64,000 nucleotides of DNA from Shewanella sp. GD04112 (GTDB lineage: Bacteria; Pseudomonadota; Gammaproteobacteria; Enterobacterales; Shewanellaceae). The translations under genes and the position numbers were made by a program. Location of the stretch: the NCBI RefSeq assembly GCF_029835735.1, contig NZ_JAOEAL010000001.1:3472001-3536000 (forward strand). Direction: 5' to 3'. A model generated the notes under the pieces. That model searched no databases, was not told the DNA's origin, and saw only the letters and a list, made by a program, of their open reading frames with translations. Numbering within the stretch: the first letter of the stretch is position 1; every line of letters begins with the position of its first letter. Below, piece by piece: positions 26,169-34,846 of this stretch.

Positions 26169-26606
26169 ATGGATGAATTTTTACAGGCCGCCATTGATGA
26201 GGCCAAACAAGGATTAGCCGAAGGCGGGATCCCCATTGGCTCAGTATTAGTGATCGACGGGAAAATTGTCGCCCGCGGCCATAACAAACGCGTGCAGCAA
26301 GGTAGCGCCGTGCTGCATGCCGAAATGGATTGCCTCGAAAATGCTGGCAGACTAACCGCCGCCGATTATCAAAAGGCCACACTCTATTCGACTCTCTCCC
26401 CCTGCGATATGTGCAGCGGCGCGATACTACTCTACGGCATCCCTAAAGTGGTGGTCGGTGAAAATATCACCTTTCAAGGGCCAGAAGCCTATGTGCAGTC
26501 CCGCGGTGTAGAAGTGACTGTGGTAGACAATCACGAGTGCAAACAGTTAATGCGCGATTTTATCGCCGCCAAGCCACAGCTATGGAACGAAGATATTGGC
26601 GAATAG
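26169..26606 (+). CDS. Yeast-type cytosine deaminase (CDA-fold zinc enzyme)
   Basis: Predicted to hydrolyse cytosine to uracil with zinc. From the ATG at 26169 (AGGGGATCGAA upstream) it is 145 residues, with zinc ligands in HAEMDC (His50, catalytic Glu52) and SPCDMCSGAI (Cys79, Cys82). From memory it resembles yeast Fcy1 well beyond the motif: LENAGRL, TLYSTLSPCDMC, YGIPKVVVGEN, and an identical EDIGE C-terminus. This makes it a Fcy1-type enzyme rather than the unrelated bacterial CodA. A tRNA adenosine deaminase or guanine deaminase is less likely on those grounds. Confidence 0.85.
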   Translation: MDEFLQAAIDEAKQGLAEGGIPIGSVLVIDGKIVARGHNKRVQQGSAVLHAEMDCLENAGRLTAADYQKATLYSTLSPCDMCSGAILLYGIPKVVVGENITFQGPEAYVQSRGVEVTVVDNHECKQLMRDFIAAKPQLWNEDIGE

Positions 26607-26750
26607 CCAATATCTTCCGAAGCGGTTCACGCGCCTAACGCTTTATGTCGTTGAGTGTTCTTTGGTTTGAGCGCCTGTTAAGCTAGCGCCTTGTATTATC
26701 AACTCAATCTCGCCGAGCTGACTCGGTTAATTTTTTCCAATAGCAAAAGG

Positions 26751-27995
26751 ATGCCTGCTATCAAACCTATCACTCAAGCTGCCCAGGATCCTTGGGGAAA
26801 TCCCGTCGATGCGACTCACACGCCCCATCAGCCTATCCCAACTGAACGTAATGCCAACCTCGATGCCATACGTGGGCTAGCGGTATTGGGAATATTTTTT
26901 ATGAATATCTATTTTATGGGGATAAGCTTTTATGGCTATGCGCCCCATCAAATCCCATTACTCTCAGATCAAGTGCAAGAAGCCTTTAGCAATTTCTTTA
27001 TTGAAGGGCGCTTTATCAGCTTGTTTTCCATCTTATTTGGCGTTGGGCTTTATATTCAGTACCAACGATTTAGCGATAAAGGCTTAGCGGCCTATTCGCT
27101 GCTGCGCTCACGCTTGAAATGGTTGATTGTCTTTGGCCTGATCCACGGCATCATTATCTGGCCCGGTGATATTTTACTGACCTATGGGATCAGCGGTTTT
27201 TTAGCACTCTGCTACCGAGATGCCAGCATCGCCGAGTTAAAACGTAAGGCCAATATTTTTATTTTCAGTTCGTTAGTGGTTATCTGCTTAATCAGCATCA
27301 TGGGCAGTGACGAACTCTTTACCCGCGAATCGCCCTTATTCGCCGAGCAATACAGCGCTTGGACAGCGAGTTACCCTAATCAACTGCTGCTGCATGTCAT
27401 GCAGGTCGGCTACATGGCGCTGGTCATTCCCTTCACGCTAATGTGGTTCACGGGTGGGTTGATGCTGCTCGGTATGGCGCTCTATCGCCAGGGTAGCTTC
27501 AAGCAGGGATTTGAGCGAAACACCTTAATCAAGCTGGTTTTAGCCAGCTTAGTACTCTCAGCGCTAGATACCCTGCTGGGATTAACTCAAAACCCAATAC
27601 TGGTGATGTTTTCGGACATCATAGTCATGCTAAGCGCTATCCCTACCGCACTGATTTACATCCATATACTGGTTAAAATCTGCCAAAATCGCTCGGCGGT
27701 GCTAAAGCCTTTGCAAAATGTCGGCAAACTCGCCTTTAGCCTGTATATATTGCAATCCATTGTCGGTGTGTTTATCTTTCGACACTTTGCCCCCGAGTTA
27801 CTATTAACCCTCGATAGGGGTGGTTATATGGCGATAGCGCTGGGTTACTCGCTGCTACAATTGCTACTGGCAAGCTTGTATTTACGCTACTTTCACCAAG
27901 GGCCACTCGAAAAACTCTGGCGCCAGCTCGCCTTTAAGTCCATCAACGCTAGTAGCCATTTGAACTCGAACAATGAACAACAAAAGAGCCAATAA
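26751..27995 (+). CDS. DUF418 (YeiB-like) multi-pass membrane protein
   Basis: Inner-membrane protein of about 414 residues, with roughly ten helices and the DUF418 N-terminal feature NLDAIRGLAVLGIFFMNIYF. The C-terminal half holds the conserved region with LQNVGKLAFSLYILQSIVG. Function unknown in the family; a transport or acyl-transfer role is often suggested. The start is uncertain: ATG 26751 has AAAAGG directly against it, and the frame is open to a TTG at 26691. Its end overlaps the DUF1294 gene by 23 bases. Confidence 0.82.
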   Translation: MPAIKPITQAAQDPWGNPVDATHTPHQPIPTERNANLDAIRGLAVLGIFFMNIYFMGISFYGYAPHQIPLLSDQVQEAFSNFFIEGRFISLFSILFGVGLYIQYQRFSDKGLAAYSLLRSRLKWLIVFGLIHGIIIWPGDILLTYGISGFLALCYRDASIAELKRKANIFIFSSLVVICLISIMGSDELFTRESPLFAEQYSAWTASYPNQLLLHVMQVGYMALVIPFTLMWFTGGLMLLGMALYRQGSFKQGFERNTLIKLVLASLVLSALDTLLGLTQNPILVMFSDIIVMLSAIPTALIYIHILVKICQNRSAVLKPLQNVGKLAFSLYILQSIVGVFIFRHFAPELLLTLDRGGYMAIALGYSLLQLLLASLYLRYFHQGPLEKLWRQLAFKSINASSHLNSNNEQQKSQ

Positions 27996-28461
27996 AACGC
28001 CGTCCGCTCCAGTACATGAACGAAGAGCGACTCAAAGAAGAGTGACTCAATCTAGAGCCACTGAATCAAGAGCGGCTAAGACTAGAGCCACGCGCTCGCG
28101 TCAGAGTTCGATGCCTTTGTTATTAGCGCTCGTTTTTCTGGCGATGCTAATCGGCGCAGCTTGGTGGCACATGCTGCCCCTCGCGATTGTGGGTTTATAT
28201 CTGCTGCTGAGTTTATCCACCTTTATCGCCTACGCCTTCGACAAATCGGCGGCGCGTAAAGGCCGCTGGCGCACCAAGGAAAGCACCCTGCATTTAATGT
28301 CTCTCCTCGGTGGGTGGCCCGGCGCACTGTTTGCCCAGCAGCTACTACGGCATAAATCGGTCAAAGCCGCCTTTCGCCAACTGTTTTGGCTCACGGTCGT
28401 GACCAACTTAGCCCTGCTGGGTTATGGGATCCAAACGGGTTTCATGGACAGATTGATTTAA
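27973..28461 (+). CDS. DUF1294 membrane protein with an Arg-rich repeat N-terminus
   Basis: A 162-residue protein. Residues about 48-162 form the DUF1294 membrane domain (FIAYAFDKSAARKGRWRTKE, LHLMSLLGGWPGALFAQQL, HKS..AAFRQLFW). In place of the cold-shock domain often found at the N-terminus of this family there is a basic, repetitive tail, RATQR RVTQS RATES RAAKT RATRS, encoded by five 15-base repeats (28024-28098). No Shine-Dalgarno is seen; the ATG lies within the end of the DUF418 gene, implying translational coupling. Function unknown. Confidence 0.82.
   Translation: MNNKRANKTPSAPVHERRATQRRVTQSRATESRAAKTRATRSRQSSMPLLLALVFLAMLIGAAWWHMLPLAIVGLYLLLSLSTFIAYAFDKSAARKGRWRTKESTLHLMSLLGGWPGALFAQQLLRHKSVKAAFRQLFWLTVVTNLALLGYGIQTGFMDRLI
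28024..28098 (+). repeat. Degenerate 15-bp tandem repeat, five units, inside the DUF1294 gene
   Basis: Five in-frame units of 15 bases start at 28024, 28039, 28054, 28069 and 28084. Each begins AGAG and most continue with an NCACT or GACT core, encoding Arg-Ala/Val-Thr/Ala-x-x. Units 1 and 2 differ at four positions. Being in-frame, gain or loss of a unit would change the protein by five residues without a frameshift. Confidence 0.85.
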
Positions 28462-28469
28462 CCGTCACC

Positions 28470-29078
28470 CTAATTCGTTTCTATTTCAATCAATTGCTCG
28501 ACAACTTTTAATGCCTGCATGGCGGCACCTGTGTCGCCGCGCAGCTGCGCCGACACTATGGCGCCTTCCTTCAATAGGCATAGGGTATCGACAAGATAAG
28601 CCGCTTTTGCCTCGGACAAGCCCAAGGCCGCCACTTGCTGACCCATTAAATCTGCCACCCGCTGTTTATGCTCGGCGCACAAACGATGCACGGGATGGCT
28701 GGCATCGGTAAATTCGGCACTCACATTGATAAAAAAACAGCCCCGAAACTCACACAGCTGCGGCACTCTTTGATTAAACCAGTCATCGAGCGCCATAAAT
28801 AACGCGCGGATCCCCGCCTTGCCCACCTCGGCCATCTGCACTCGCTCGCTTAACCATTGATAAAACACTTGATCGCGGTACTGCACCACAGCTTCGACCA
28901 ACTCATCCTTACTGGCAAAATGATGGTACAAGGTTTTTTTGGCAATCGCCGACTCCTGCAAAATTTGGTTAATACCTACCCCATGTACGCTCTGAAAATA
29001 AAACAGTTTAAATGCAGTGCTGATGAGCTGTTGACGTTTATCTAAGGGCATATCTGACAACACTTCGGGTTGCGGCAT
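28470..29078 (-). CDS. TetR/AcrR-family repressor
   Basis: A 202-residue regulator with the N-terminal TetR helix-turn-helix (about 14-60: LISTAFKLFYFQSVHGVGINQILQ, AKKTLYHHFASKDELV) and an effector-binding C-terminal domain with two cysteines (LCEFRGCFF) near residue 110. The ATG has AGGAAGGCGAT upstream. Two identical palindromes lie 45-100 bases upstream between it and the divergent HPP gene, indicating that it represses itself and that gene. The inducer is unknown. Confidence 0.92.
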   Translation of the reverse strand: MPQPEVLSDMPLDKRQQLISTAFKLFYFQSVHGVGINQILQESAIAKKTLYHHFASKDELVEAVVQYRDQVFYQWLSERVQMAEVGKAGIRALFMALDDWFNQRVPQLCEFRGCFFINVSAEFTDASHPVHRLCAEHKQRVADLMGQQVAALGLSEAKAAYLVDTLCLLKEGAIVSAQLRGDTGAAMQALKVVEQLIEIETN

Positions 29079-29122
29079 ATCGCCTTCCTCTGCAATTAGG
29101 ATTTAAACGTATCATCTCACAG

Positions 29123-29140
29123 GTAGACAACTCAGTCTAC
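29123..29140. promoter_or_regulatory. Putative TetR operator, site 1
   Basis: GTAGAC-N6-GTCTAC inverted repeat, perfect in both arms, 45 bases upstream of the TetR start. Confidence 0.75.
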
Positions 29141-29157
29141 TCATGCAATGATATCAA

Positions 29158-29175
29158 GTAGACAGATTGGTCTAC
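29158..29175. promoter_or_regulatory. Putative TetR operator, site 2
   Basis: A second GTAGAC-N6-GTCTAC inverted repeat with a different spacer, centre-to-centre 35 bp from the first. Repeat of the same arms in two copies in a divergent promoter region is strong evidence for one regulator. Confidence 0.75.
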
Positions 29176-29327
29176 CCATTAAAGATTCAACACAATTAAG
29201 TGCATCGCGGCCACTGGGATCGAGTCAACGGACAACCCAACACTGCCCCCCAAGCCGCAGCCATTGATATTCACCACATAAACCACAGCCCTTGCGCGAT
29301 AGCCAAGTTGGGCTCAAAGGACACACA

Positions 29328-29807
29328 ATGAAAGTGATAAGCCAACAGCAATTAAAACCGGCACTGCTCGCAGGCATAGGAGCCATGTTATGTATCAGTG
29401 CCTTAGCAAGCTTGGAGCAAATGAGTTCGCACCTGTTGTGGCTGATGGCCCCCTTTGGCGCCACTATGGTGATTTTATTTGCCCTTCCCGATAGCCCATT
29501 GGCGCAGCCAAGAAACATTGTCTGCGGCCACCTACTGACCAGTCTGATGGGACTTATCATCCTCCACAGTGTGGGCGTCTCGCCGCTGAGTTTAGGGTTG
29601 GCCGTAGGAGCGGGAATCGCATTGATGATGCTGACCCACACAGTGCATCCTCCCGCTGGAGCAAACCCGCTAGTTATTATGCTGACCGCGCAAGGGTGGG
29701 ACTTTTTATATTCGCCGGTCGCCAGTGGTCTAGTGCTGATCCTATCCTTTGGCTGGCTGTATCATAATCTGCTGTGTCGACGCCCCTATCCGCAGAAATG
29801 GTTTTAA
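29328..29807 (+). CDS. HPP-family membrane protein
   Basis: Inner-membrane protein of 159 residues with four or five helices. The family signature HPPAGANPLVIM is present, after LMAPFGATMVILFALP. Some HPP proteins are implicated in nitrite transport in plants and cyanobacteria, but that cannot be assumed here. Start ATG 29328 has AAAGGACACACA upstream. It is divergent from the TetR gene, and the two palindromic operators in between suggest TetR control. Confidence 0.86.
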   Translation: MKVISQQQLKPALLAGIGAMLCISALASLEQMSSHLLWLMAPFGATMVILFALPDSPLAQPRNIVCGHLLTSLMGLIILHSVGVSPLSLGLAVGAGIALMMLTHTVHPPAGANPLVIMLTAQGWDFLYSPVASGLVLILSFGWLYHNLLCRRPYPQKWF

Positions 29808-29891
29808 GCTGCGTCAACACACTAAAACCTTAACTTGATAACGCATTTAGGCGTGAAGTGGCTAAAAAAGAGAAAAAGAAGAAGATAAAAA

Positions 29892-29916
29892 TAAAGGGCA
29901 AGTTGATTGCCCTTTA
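29892..29916 (-). terminator. Terminator of the AtoE-type transporter gene
   Basis: A 10-bp stem TAAAGGGCAA / TTGCCCTTTA with a 5-base loop, and T-rich sequence after it on the minus strand. Confidence 0.82.
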
Positions 29917-29937
29917 TCAAAACTGCTCACTTTGATC

Positions 29938-31266
29938 TTAAAACCAGCTGAGGGCGATACTGATAATCACCCCGGTTATCAGCAACTGCATTAAACAGAA
30001 CCCCATGATATCCCTCGCCTTTAATCCGGCGATCGCTAGCACTGGCAGCGCCCAGAAAGGCTGAATAAGATTGGTCCACGCATCACCCCAAGCCACTGCC
30101 ATAGCGACCCGTGCTACATCGGCGCCCAAGGCTTCGGCCGCAGGCAACATAATCGGCGCCTGCACCGCCCATTGTCCGCCCCCCGAAGGCACGAAAATAT
30201 TCACAATCCCTGCACTGATAAAGCTCCAAAATGGCAGACTTTCGGCGCTGGCGATGGCCACAAAACCTTCGGAAATACTCTGGGCTAACCCCGATTGCAC
30301 CATCACCGCCATAATGCCGGCGTAAAAAGGAAACTGGATGACGATACCCGCGCCGCCTTTAATGGCCTCGTTGAGACTCAGTAATAAACTGCGTGGCGTT
30401 TGATGTAGCACTATGGCGAGGAATAAAAATAAGAAATTGACTAGGTTAAGGTTTAAGCTGCCGCCCTGCACCGCAAAGTAATAGCCTAAGTAAACGAGTC
30501 CCGCGCCGCCGACACTCCAACCAAGCAAGCGACTGTTTTCTAATTTATCCGCAGGACGAGTCGTATTGGCCGTTAACTGTACCGCTTTATCGTCTGCGCC
30601 TCCATCCTCAAGCGCCTTAGGGTCGACATAAATGCTGTCTTTGTCTTCGGGCAACATAAAGCGGTTCACCAATGGCATAACCACAAATAAAATCAGCACT
30701 AACAGCAGGTTAAAGCTAGCGAAGATGGTCTCGCTGGTGGGGATAATACCGATTTGTGATTCAGAGAAATGCCCCGCAGTGGCAATAGTTAACGGAATAG
30801 AGCCCGCTAGGCCGCCGTGCCAAACCACAAATCCCGAGTAAGCACTGGCGACCAATAAACGGTAATCCACACGTACTTTACGCGCTAAGGCCTTAGCGAA
30901 TAAGGCGCCGACCACTAAACCAAATCCCCAGTTAATCCAACTGGCGGCGAGGGAAACCAAGGTCACTAAGATAATGGCCTGAGGCGCCGACTTGGCAAAT
31001 CCTGCGATGCCATCGAGTAATTTCTTAATCGGTGGCGAGCTGGCGAGCATAAATCCCGCCACCAGCACTAATAGCATCTGCATCGAAAAACTCAGCAGCG
31101 CCCAAAAGCCATCGCCCCAGTAATTGATGACTTCGAGTGGGGTTTTCTGCTCGGCTACCACGGCCGAAATCAGCACCACTAAGGTTAAGAGCAAGACAAA
31201 GATATAAGGATCGGGTAAATATCGGTCGACGAGCTTGACCAGAGGTTTTGCCGCTTTGGTTAACAT
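29938..31266 (-). CDS. Short-chain fatty acid transporter, AtoE family
   Basis: Inner-membrane transporter of 442 residues with about 11 helices, similar to E. coli AtoE over its whole length, including RYLPDPYIFVLLLTLVV near the N-terminus, ASWINWGFGLVVGALFAK and IFVPSGGGQWAVQAP, which is diagnostic for the family. Expected substrate: acetoacetate, butyrate or other short-chain acids. No atoDAB genes are nearby, so the pathway context is missing. The ATG has AAGGACAGTCTT upstream. Confidence 0.9.
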   Translation of the reverse strand: MLTKAAKPLVKLVDRYLPDPYIFVLLLTLVVLISAVVAEQKTPLEVINYWGDGFWALLSFSMQMLLVLVAGFMLASSPPIKKLLDGIAGFAKSAPQAIILVTLVSLAASWINWGFGLVVGALFAKALARKVRVDYRLLVASAYSGFVVWHGGLAGSIPLTIATAGHFSESQIGIIPTSETIFASFNLLLVLILFVVMPLVNRFMLPEDKDSIYVDPKALEDGGADDKAVQLTANTTRPADKLENSRLLGWSVGGAGLVYLGYYFAVQGGSLNLNLVNFLFLFLAIVLHQTPRSLLLSLNEAIKGGAGIVIQFPFYAGIMAVMVQSGLAQSISEGFVAIASAESLPFWSFISAGIVNIFVPSGGGQWAVQAPIMLPAAEALGADVARVAMAVAWGDAWTNLIQPFWALPVLAIAGLKARDIMGFCLMQLLITGVIISIALSWF

Positions 31267-31487
31267 AAGACTGTCCTTGTTTATTCTTCTTATCTGTTTT
31301 TATTGAGTTTTTGTAGAGTCTAATGTCACAGGTTAAGCGATCTCTAAAACGGGATAAAGCCTTTAACCATTTTAAAAAAGTGAGAAAATGTAACGCGAAT
31401 CATCCAACACCGCGCCAAATCGAGGCGCTAGCCACTTCGGCTAAAAAACTGATAACATGACCAAAATTGACTGAGGTGCTCCTTAAA

Positions 31488-31958
31488 ATGAAAATGTTAC
31501 TTGCCGTTGTTGTGATTGCTGGGGTGATTTTTTACTTCTTTACCTCGATGAATAACCAAAAAGCGGCCCAAGAAAATATCCGTTTAGGTAATGAGTTTTT
31601 AGCGCAAAACAAAACCCAAGAAGGGGTGAAAACCACCGTCTCTGGGTTGCAATATCAAGTGTTACAGCAAGGCACTGGCACAGTTCATCCTAAGGCGAGT
31701 GATACAGTGACAGTGCATTACCACGGCACCTTAATTGATGGCACAGTGTTCGATAGCTCGGTCGAGCGCGGCGAACCCATAGCCTTCCCACTCAATCGTG
31801 TGATTAAAGGTTGGACTGAAGGCGTGCAACTGATGGTCGAGGGCGACAAGTATCGCTTCTTTATTCCTAGCGAACTGGCCTATGGCAACCGCAGCACAGG
31901 CAAAATTGGCGGCGGTTCGGTACTGATTTTTGATGTTGAGCTGCTGAAGATAAATTAA
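31488..31958 (+). CDS. Membrane-anchored FKBP-type peptidyl-prolyl isomerase
   Basis: Catalyses cis-trans isomerisation of prolyl bonds in the periplasm. The 156-residue protein has an N-terminal hydrophobic helix (MLLAVVVIAGVIFYFF) without a clear cleavage site, a short helical linker, and one FKBP domain with VTVHYHGTLIDGTVFDSS, VIKGWTEGVQLM, and IPSELAYG. It resembles the FkpA/FklB catalytic domain but lacks the FkpA dimerisation domain. The start is ATG 31488; GAGGTG lies upstream. It is closed by a terminator shared with chiA. Confidence 0.9.
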   Translation: MKMLLAVVVIAGVIFYFFTSMNNQKAAQENIRLGNEFLAQNKTQEGVKTTVSGLQYQVLQQGTGTVHPKASDTVTVHYHGTLIDGTVFDSSVERGEPIAFPLNRVIKGWTEGVQLMVEGDKYRFFIPSELAYGNRSTGKIGGGSVLIFDVELLKIN

Positions 31959-31980
31959 TCTTACGCTGTATTCCTTAATA

Positions 31981-32007
31981 AAAAGCCCTGCATTGCAGGG
32001 CTTTTTT
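31981..32007. terminator. Bidirectional terminator between the FKBP and chitinase genes
   Basis: Stem AAAAGCCCTGC / GCAGGGCTTTT with loop ATT, followed by TTG, between convergent genes. Confidence 0.88.
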
Positions 32008-32025
32008 GTCTTTAATCCCTATCGA

Positions 32026-34632
32026 CTAAGGGCAAGACGCCGCGCCAATATCCGTCCATACTGCTGCGACACCGGGGACATCACCCTTAGTCCAGTATTT
32101 GGCTTGCCACTGACGACCGTTATAGCTAGTCGTTGCTCCGCCGTTGTAGGCAACGCCCGCATCCCAGCCTAACTCAACCTGACTCAACAATTGCCATTGG
32201 TCGGCGGTTCTTGAAGGTGTGTTACCTTGAGTCCAGTATTTCGCCTTCCAAACCAGTTGGTTATAACTCACTGTATCACCTGTGTTGTAAATGCTTGTCG
32301 CATTCCAAGCGGGATAGTTGGCCGCATTGGGGTCAGTTGCGTCACATTGACCGCCCGTCGCCTTAGGCGTCACGGTTAAGGTCAAGGCAGCACTGGCATC
32401 TAAGGCGCCATCGGAGACTAATACACTCAAACTGTATTGGGTCGACTGAGTAACAGCTGGCGCCGTCACCACCAATGTGGCAGTGTTTTGTCCACTCGCC
32501 GCTACGCCGCTTGGCACTGTCCATGCGTAGGTGAGGCTGTCGCCATCGGCATCGGTCGCCGTCGCATTGATGCTCACCGATTGCCCCGCTTCAAGCGTTA
32601 CAGTCGCAGGCACAGTCACCACTGGCGCTTGGTTTGCCGTCTCGGCCTTATGGGTGAGAGTCACAGTGTCGGTTGAAGATAATCCCTCAGGATCTGTGAC
32701 TCGCAGGCTAAACACATACACCACATCCGACGCCGTCGCGCTCAGTTGCACCATAGCATTGGCCATATCCGCATTACTGATACTTAAGCTTGGGCCAGAG
32801 ACTTGGCTCCATTGATAACTCAAGGCGCCGTTTTCAGGATCCCGCGACGCGCTGCCGTTTAGCGTGACATCCGCTGTACCGGTTACCGTGATATCCGCTC
32901 CCGCGTTGGCAATCGGCGCTTTATTCGCTGGTGGCGTTGTGCCCTCGCCATGACCTAGACCTTCGTGCATGGCATTGAGAATGTCGCCATTATCGGCATC
33001 AATTTCCCAGGCGAACAGACCACCGAGCTGATTGGCCAGCACGTATTGACCCTTGGCTTTAACAGAACGAGCATCGTCGAAGGTAATTAAATCACCCGTA
33101 GATGCATTAAAGACAGATGGTGCTTCAGCGGTTTCATCATAGGCATAGCTCCAACCTGCGCCCATATAATCCTTGGCGATCTGGCGATAATCCACTACGC
33201 CCGCTTCCCAAGTGCCCTTCACTTTGCCCGTTGCAGTGCCCGTGAAAGGATTGTTACCGCTATAGCCATTGACCCCAGTCCAGCCGCGGCCGTACATAGC
33301 AGCGCCGACCACAATCTTACCCGGGGTCACCCCTTGAGAGAGCAGGGCTTTTACGCCTTTGTCCGTGGTGTATCGGGTATTAGGATCCCAGCTAGCCTCA
33401 TAGAGATTGGTTTGATGCCCCAGCTCAGTGTTGGTCCAGCCGCCGTTAAAGTCGTAACTCATCAGGAAGATGTAATCCATATATTGCTGCGCCGCCTGAT
33501 AATCGACCTTAGCAATCTTATCGCCGCCCGCACTGATGGCCGACGTCAGCTCATAGGTGCGTCCGGTTTCGGCGCTGAGCTCATCGAGCATCGCCCGCAA
33601 TTCACGCATCAGGGTGACATAGGTTTGTCCGTCATTGGCATTACCTAAGCTTGGGTTAGCACCACTGCCGCCGGGGAATTCCCAGTCGATATCGACACCA
33701 TCGAAGAACTTCCAAGTTTGTAAAAACTCCTTCACTGAGGCGACAAAGGTGTCGCGCTTGGTTTTATCCCCTAAAAAGTAGAAGGGATCTGAGAGCGTCC
33801 AGCCACCAACGGAGGGGAGGATCTTCAGATCGGGATAGGCTTGTTTTAACGCCATCAATTGGCCGAAGTTGCCTTTGTAGGGATCGGAATACTCACTCAC
33901 ACCCGCCTGCGGCATTTGCACCGCTGCCCAAGGGTCGTGGATCGCCACTTTAAAATCGGCACGGCCAGCACAGGCGCGCTGCAACGCCTCAAAGCTGCCT
34001 TCGATTTCCTTTAAGCTGTCGTTGATGCCATTGCCGCCACAAATCGGGGTAAAGCCATATAAAATATGGGTTAAGTTTTGTGCAGGGATCTTATCAACGG
34101 GGAACTTACGCCCATAAACACCCCACTCCACAAAGTAACTTCCCACCACTTTGCCGGATTTATTCGCATAGGGACGATTGTTTTCCTTCAAAGACGCATT
34201 GAGTGGCAGTAAATGACTGCCATCAGTATCGGCGACTAAGATTTCCCTCGCATCACTGGCACTGCAACCTTCGTTATTACAAAGCTGCACGCGCATTTGA
34301 TAGCGCCCGCCCTTATTGACCTTGAAATTGGCCGTACCCGCCGCACTCGATGGACCTTCCCATGCCACATTTCCGTTGAGTAACACCTGCGCCTTATTGC
34401 CGATATCGCCGTTATACAAGTTCCACGTCACCGACACATCGGCGGCATCTTTAACCGTCACTAATTGGTTATAGGCTGAGGCAGCTTGATTCACCTCGAT
34501 AATGGCAAACTTGGTTTCCCCCCAACCTAAAGTCGGTTTACCGGGGAGCGCAGCAAAGGCTTGAAAACTGGCAACGGATGCCAGCACCGAGGCCACCAAC
34601 ATCGCCGAGGTGGAGATTTGAGTCTTAAACAT
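32026..34632 (-). CDS. chiA: Secreted GH18 chitinase with PKD and CBM5/12 domains
   Basis: Hydrolyses chitin outside the cell. The 868-residue protein has a signal peptide (1-28), an Ig-like chitinase-A N-terminal domain (about 29-135), a GH18 barrel (about 160-560) with catalytic DGVDIDWEFP (Asp311, Asp314, Asp316, Glu318) and SVGGWTLS, two PKD-like domains (570-765), and two C-terminal CBM5/12 chitin-binding modules, each with the AKYWT motif. Domain order resembles marine ChiA enzymes. The start ATG is preceded by AGGGAAATC. A palindrome resembling a LacI-family operator lies upstream, consistent with control by amino sugars. Product specificity cannot be predicted. Confidence 0.94.
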   Translation of the reverse strand: MFKTQISTSAMLVASVLASVASFQAFAALPGKPTLGWGETKFAIIEVNQAASAYNQLVTVKDAADVSVTWNLYNGDIGNKAQVLLNGNVAWEGPSSAAGTANFKVNKGGRYQMRVQLCNNEGCSASDAREILVADTDGSHLLPLNASLKENNRPYANKSGKVVGSYFVEWGVYGRKFPVDKIPAQNLTHILYGFTPICGGNGINDSLKEIEGSFEALQRACAGRADFKVAIHDPWAAVQMPQAGVSEYSDPYKGNFGQLMALKQAYPDLKILPSVGGWTLSDPFYFLGDKTKRDTFVASVKEFLQTWKFFDGVDIDWEFPGGSGANPSLGNANDGQTYVTLMRELRAMLDELSAETGRTYELTSAISAGGDKIAKVDYQAAQQYMDYIFLMSYDFNGGWTNTELGHQTNLYEASWDPNTRYTTDKGVKALLSQGVTPGKIVVGAAMYGRGWTGVNGYSGNNPFTGTATGKVKGTWEAGVVDYRQIAKDYMGAGWSYAYDETAEAPSVFNASTGDLITFDDARSVKAKGQYVLANQLGGLFAWEIDADNGDILNAMHEGLGHGEGTTPPANKAPIANAGADITVTGTADVTLNGSASRDPENGALSYQWSQVSGPSLSISNADMANAMVQLSATASDVVYVFSLRVTDPEGLSSTDTVTLTHKAETANQAPVVTVPATVTLEAGQSVSINATATDADGDSLTYAWTVPSGVAASGQNTATLVVTAPAVTQSTQYSLSVLVSDGALDASAALTLTVTPKATGGQCDATDPNAANYPAWNATSIYNTGDTVSYNQLVWKAKYWTQGNTPSRTADQWQLLSQVELGWDAGVAYNGGATTSYNGRQWQAKYWTKGDVPGVAAVWTDIGAASCP

Positions 34633-34828
34633 GAGATTTCCCTATTGAGTAAGTTATGCATCAATAAGGCAAACAAAGCGTAGACAGGAAACAACACTCT
34701 TAAAACCATGTGCGTACAACGGCAGCATGAAGAAACAACCTGTGGTATCCCCGCTATCATAGGTACAAACGAACCCTTAGACCGGAGGCTTTGCGTCCCA
34801 ATCTTTCGATTGGTTTGCCTTTATCACT

Positions 34829-34846
34829 AATGACAACGCTGTCATT
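34829..34846. promoter_or_regulatory. Putative LacI-type operator (NagR-like) upstream of chiA
   Basis: AATGACA-ACGC-TGTCATT is an 18-bp palindrome with perfect 7-bp arms, about 200 bases upstream of the chiA start. It resembles the site I recall for the Shewanella amino-sugar repressor NagR (TGACA-NCGN-TGTCA core). The resemblance is from memory. Confidence 0.55.
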
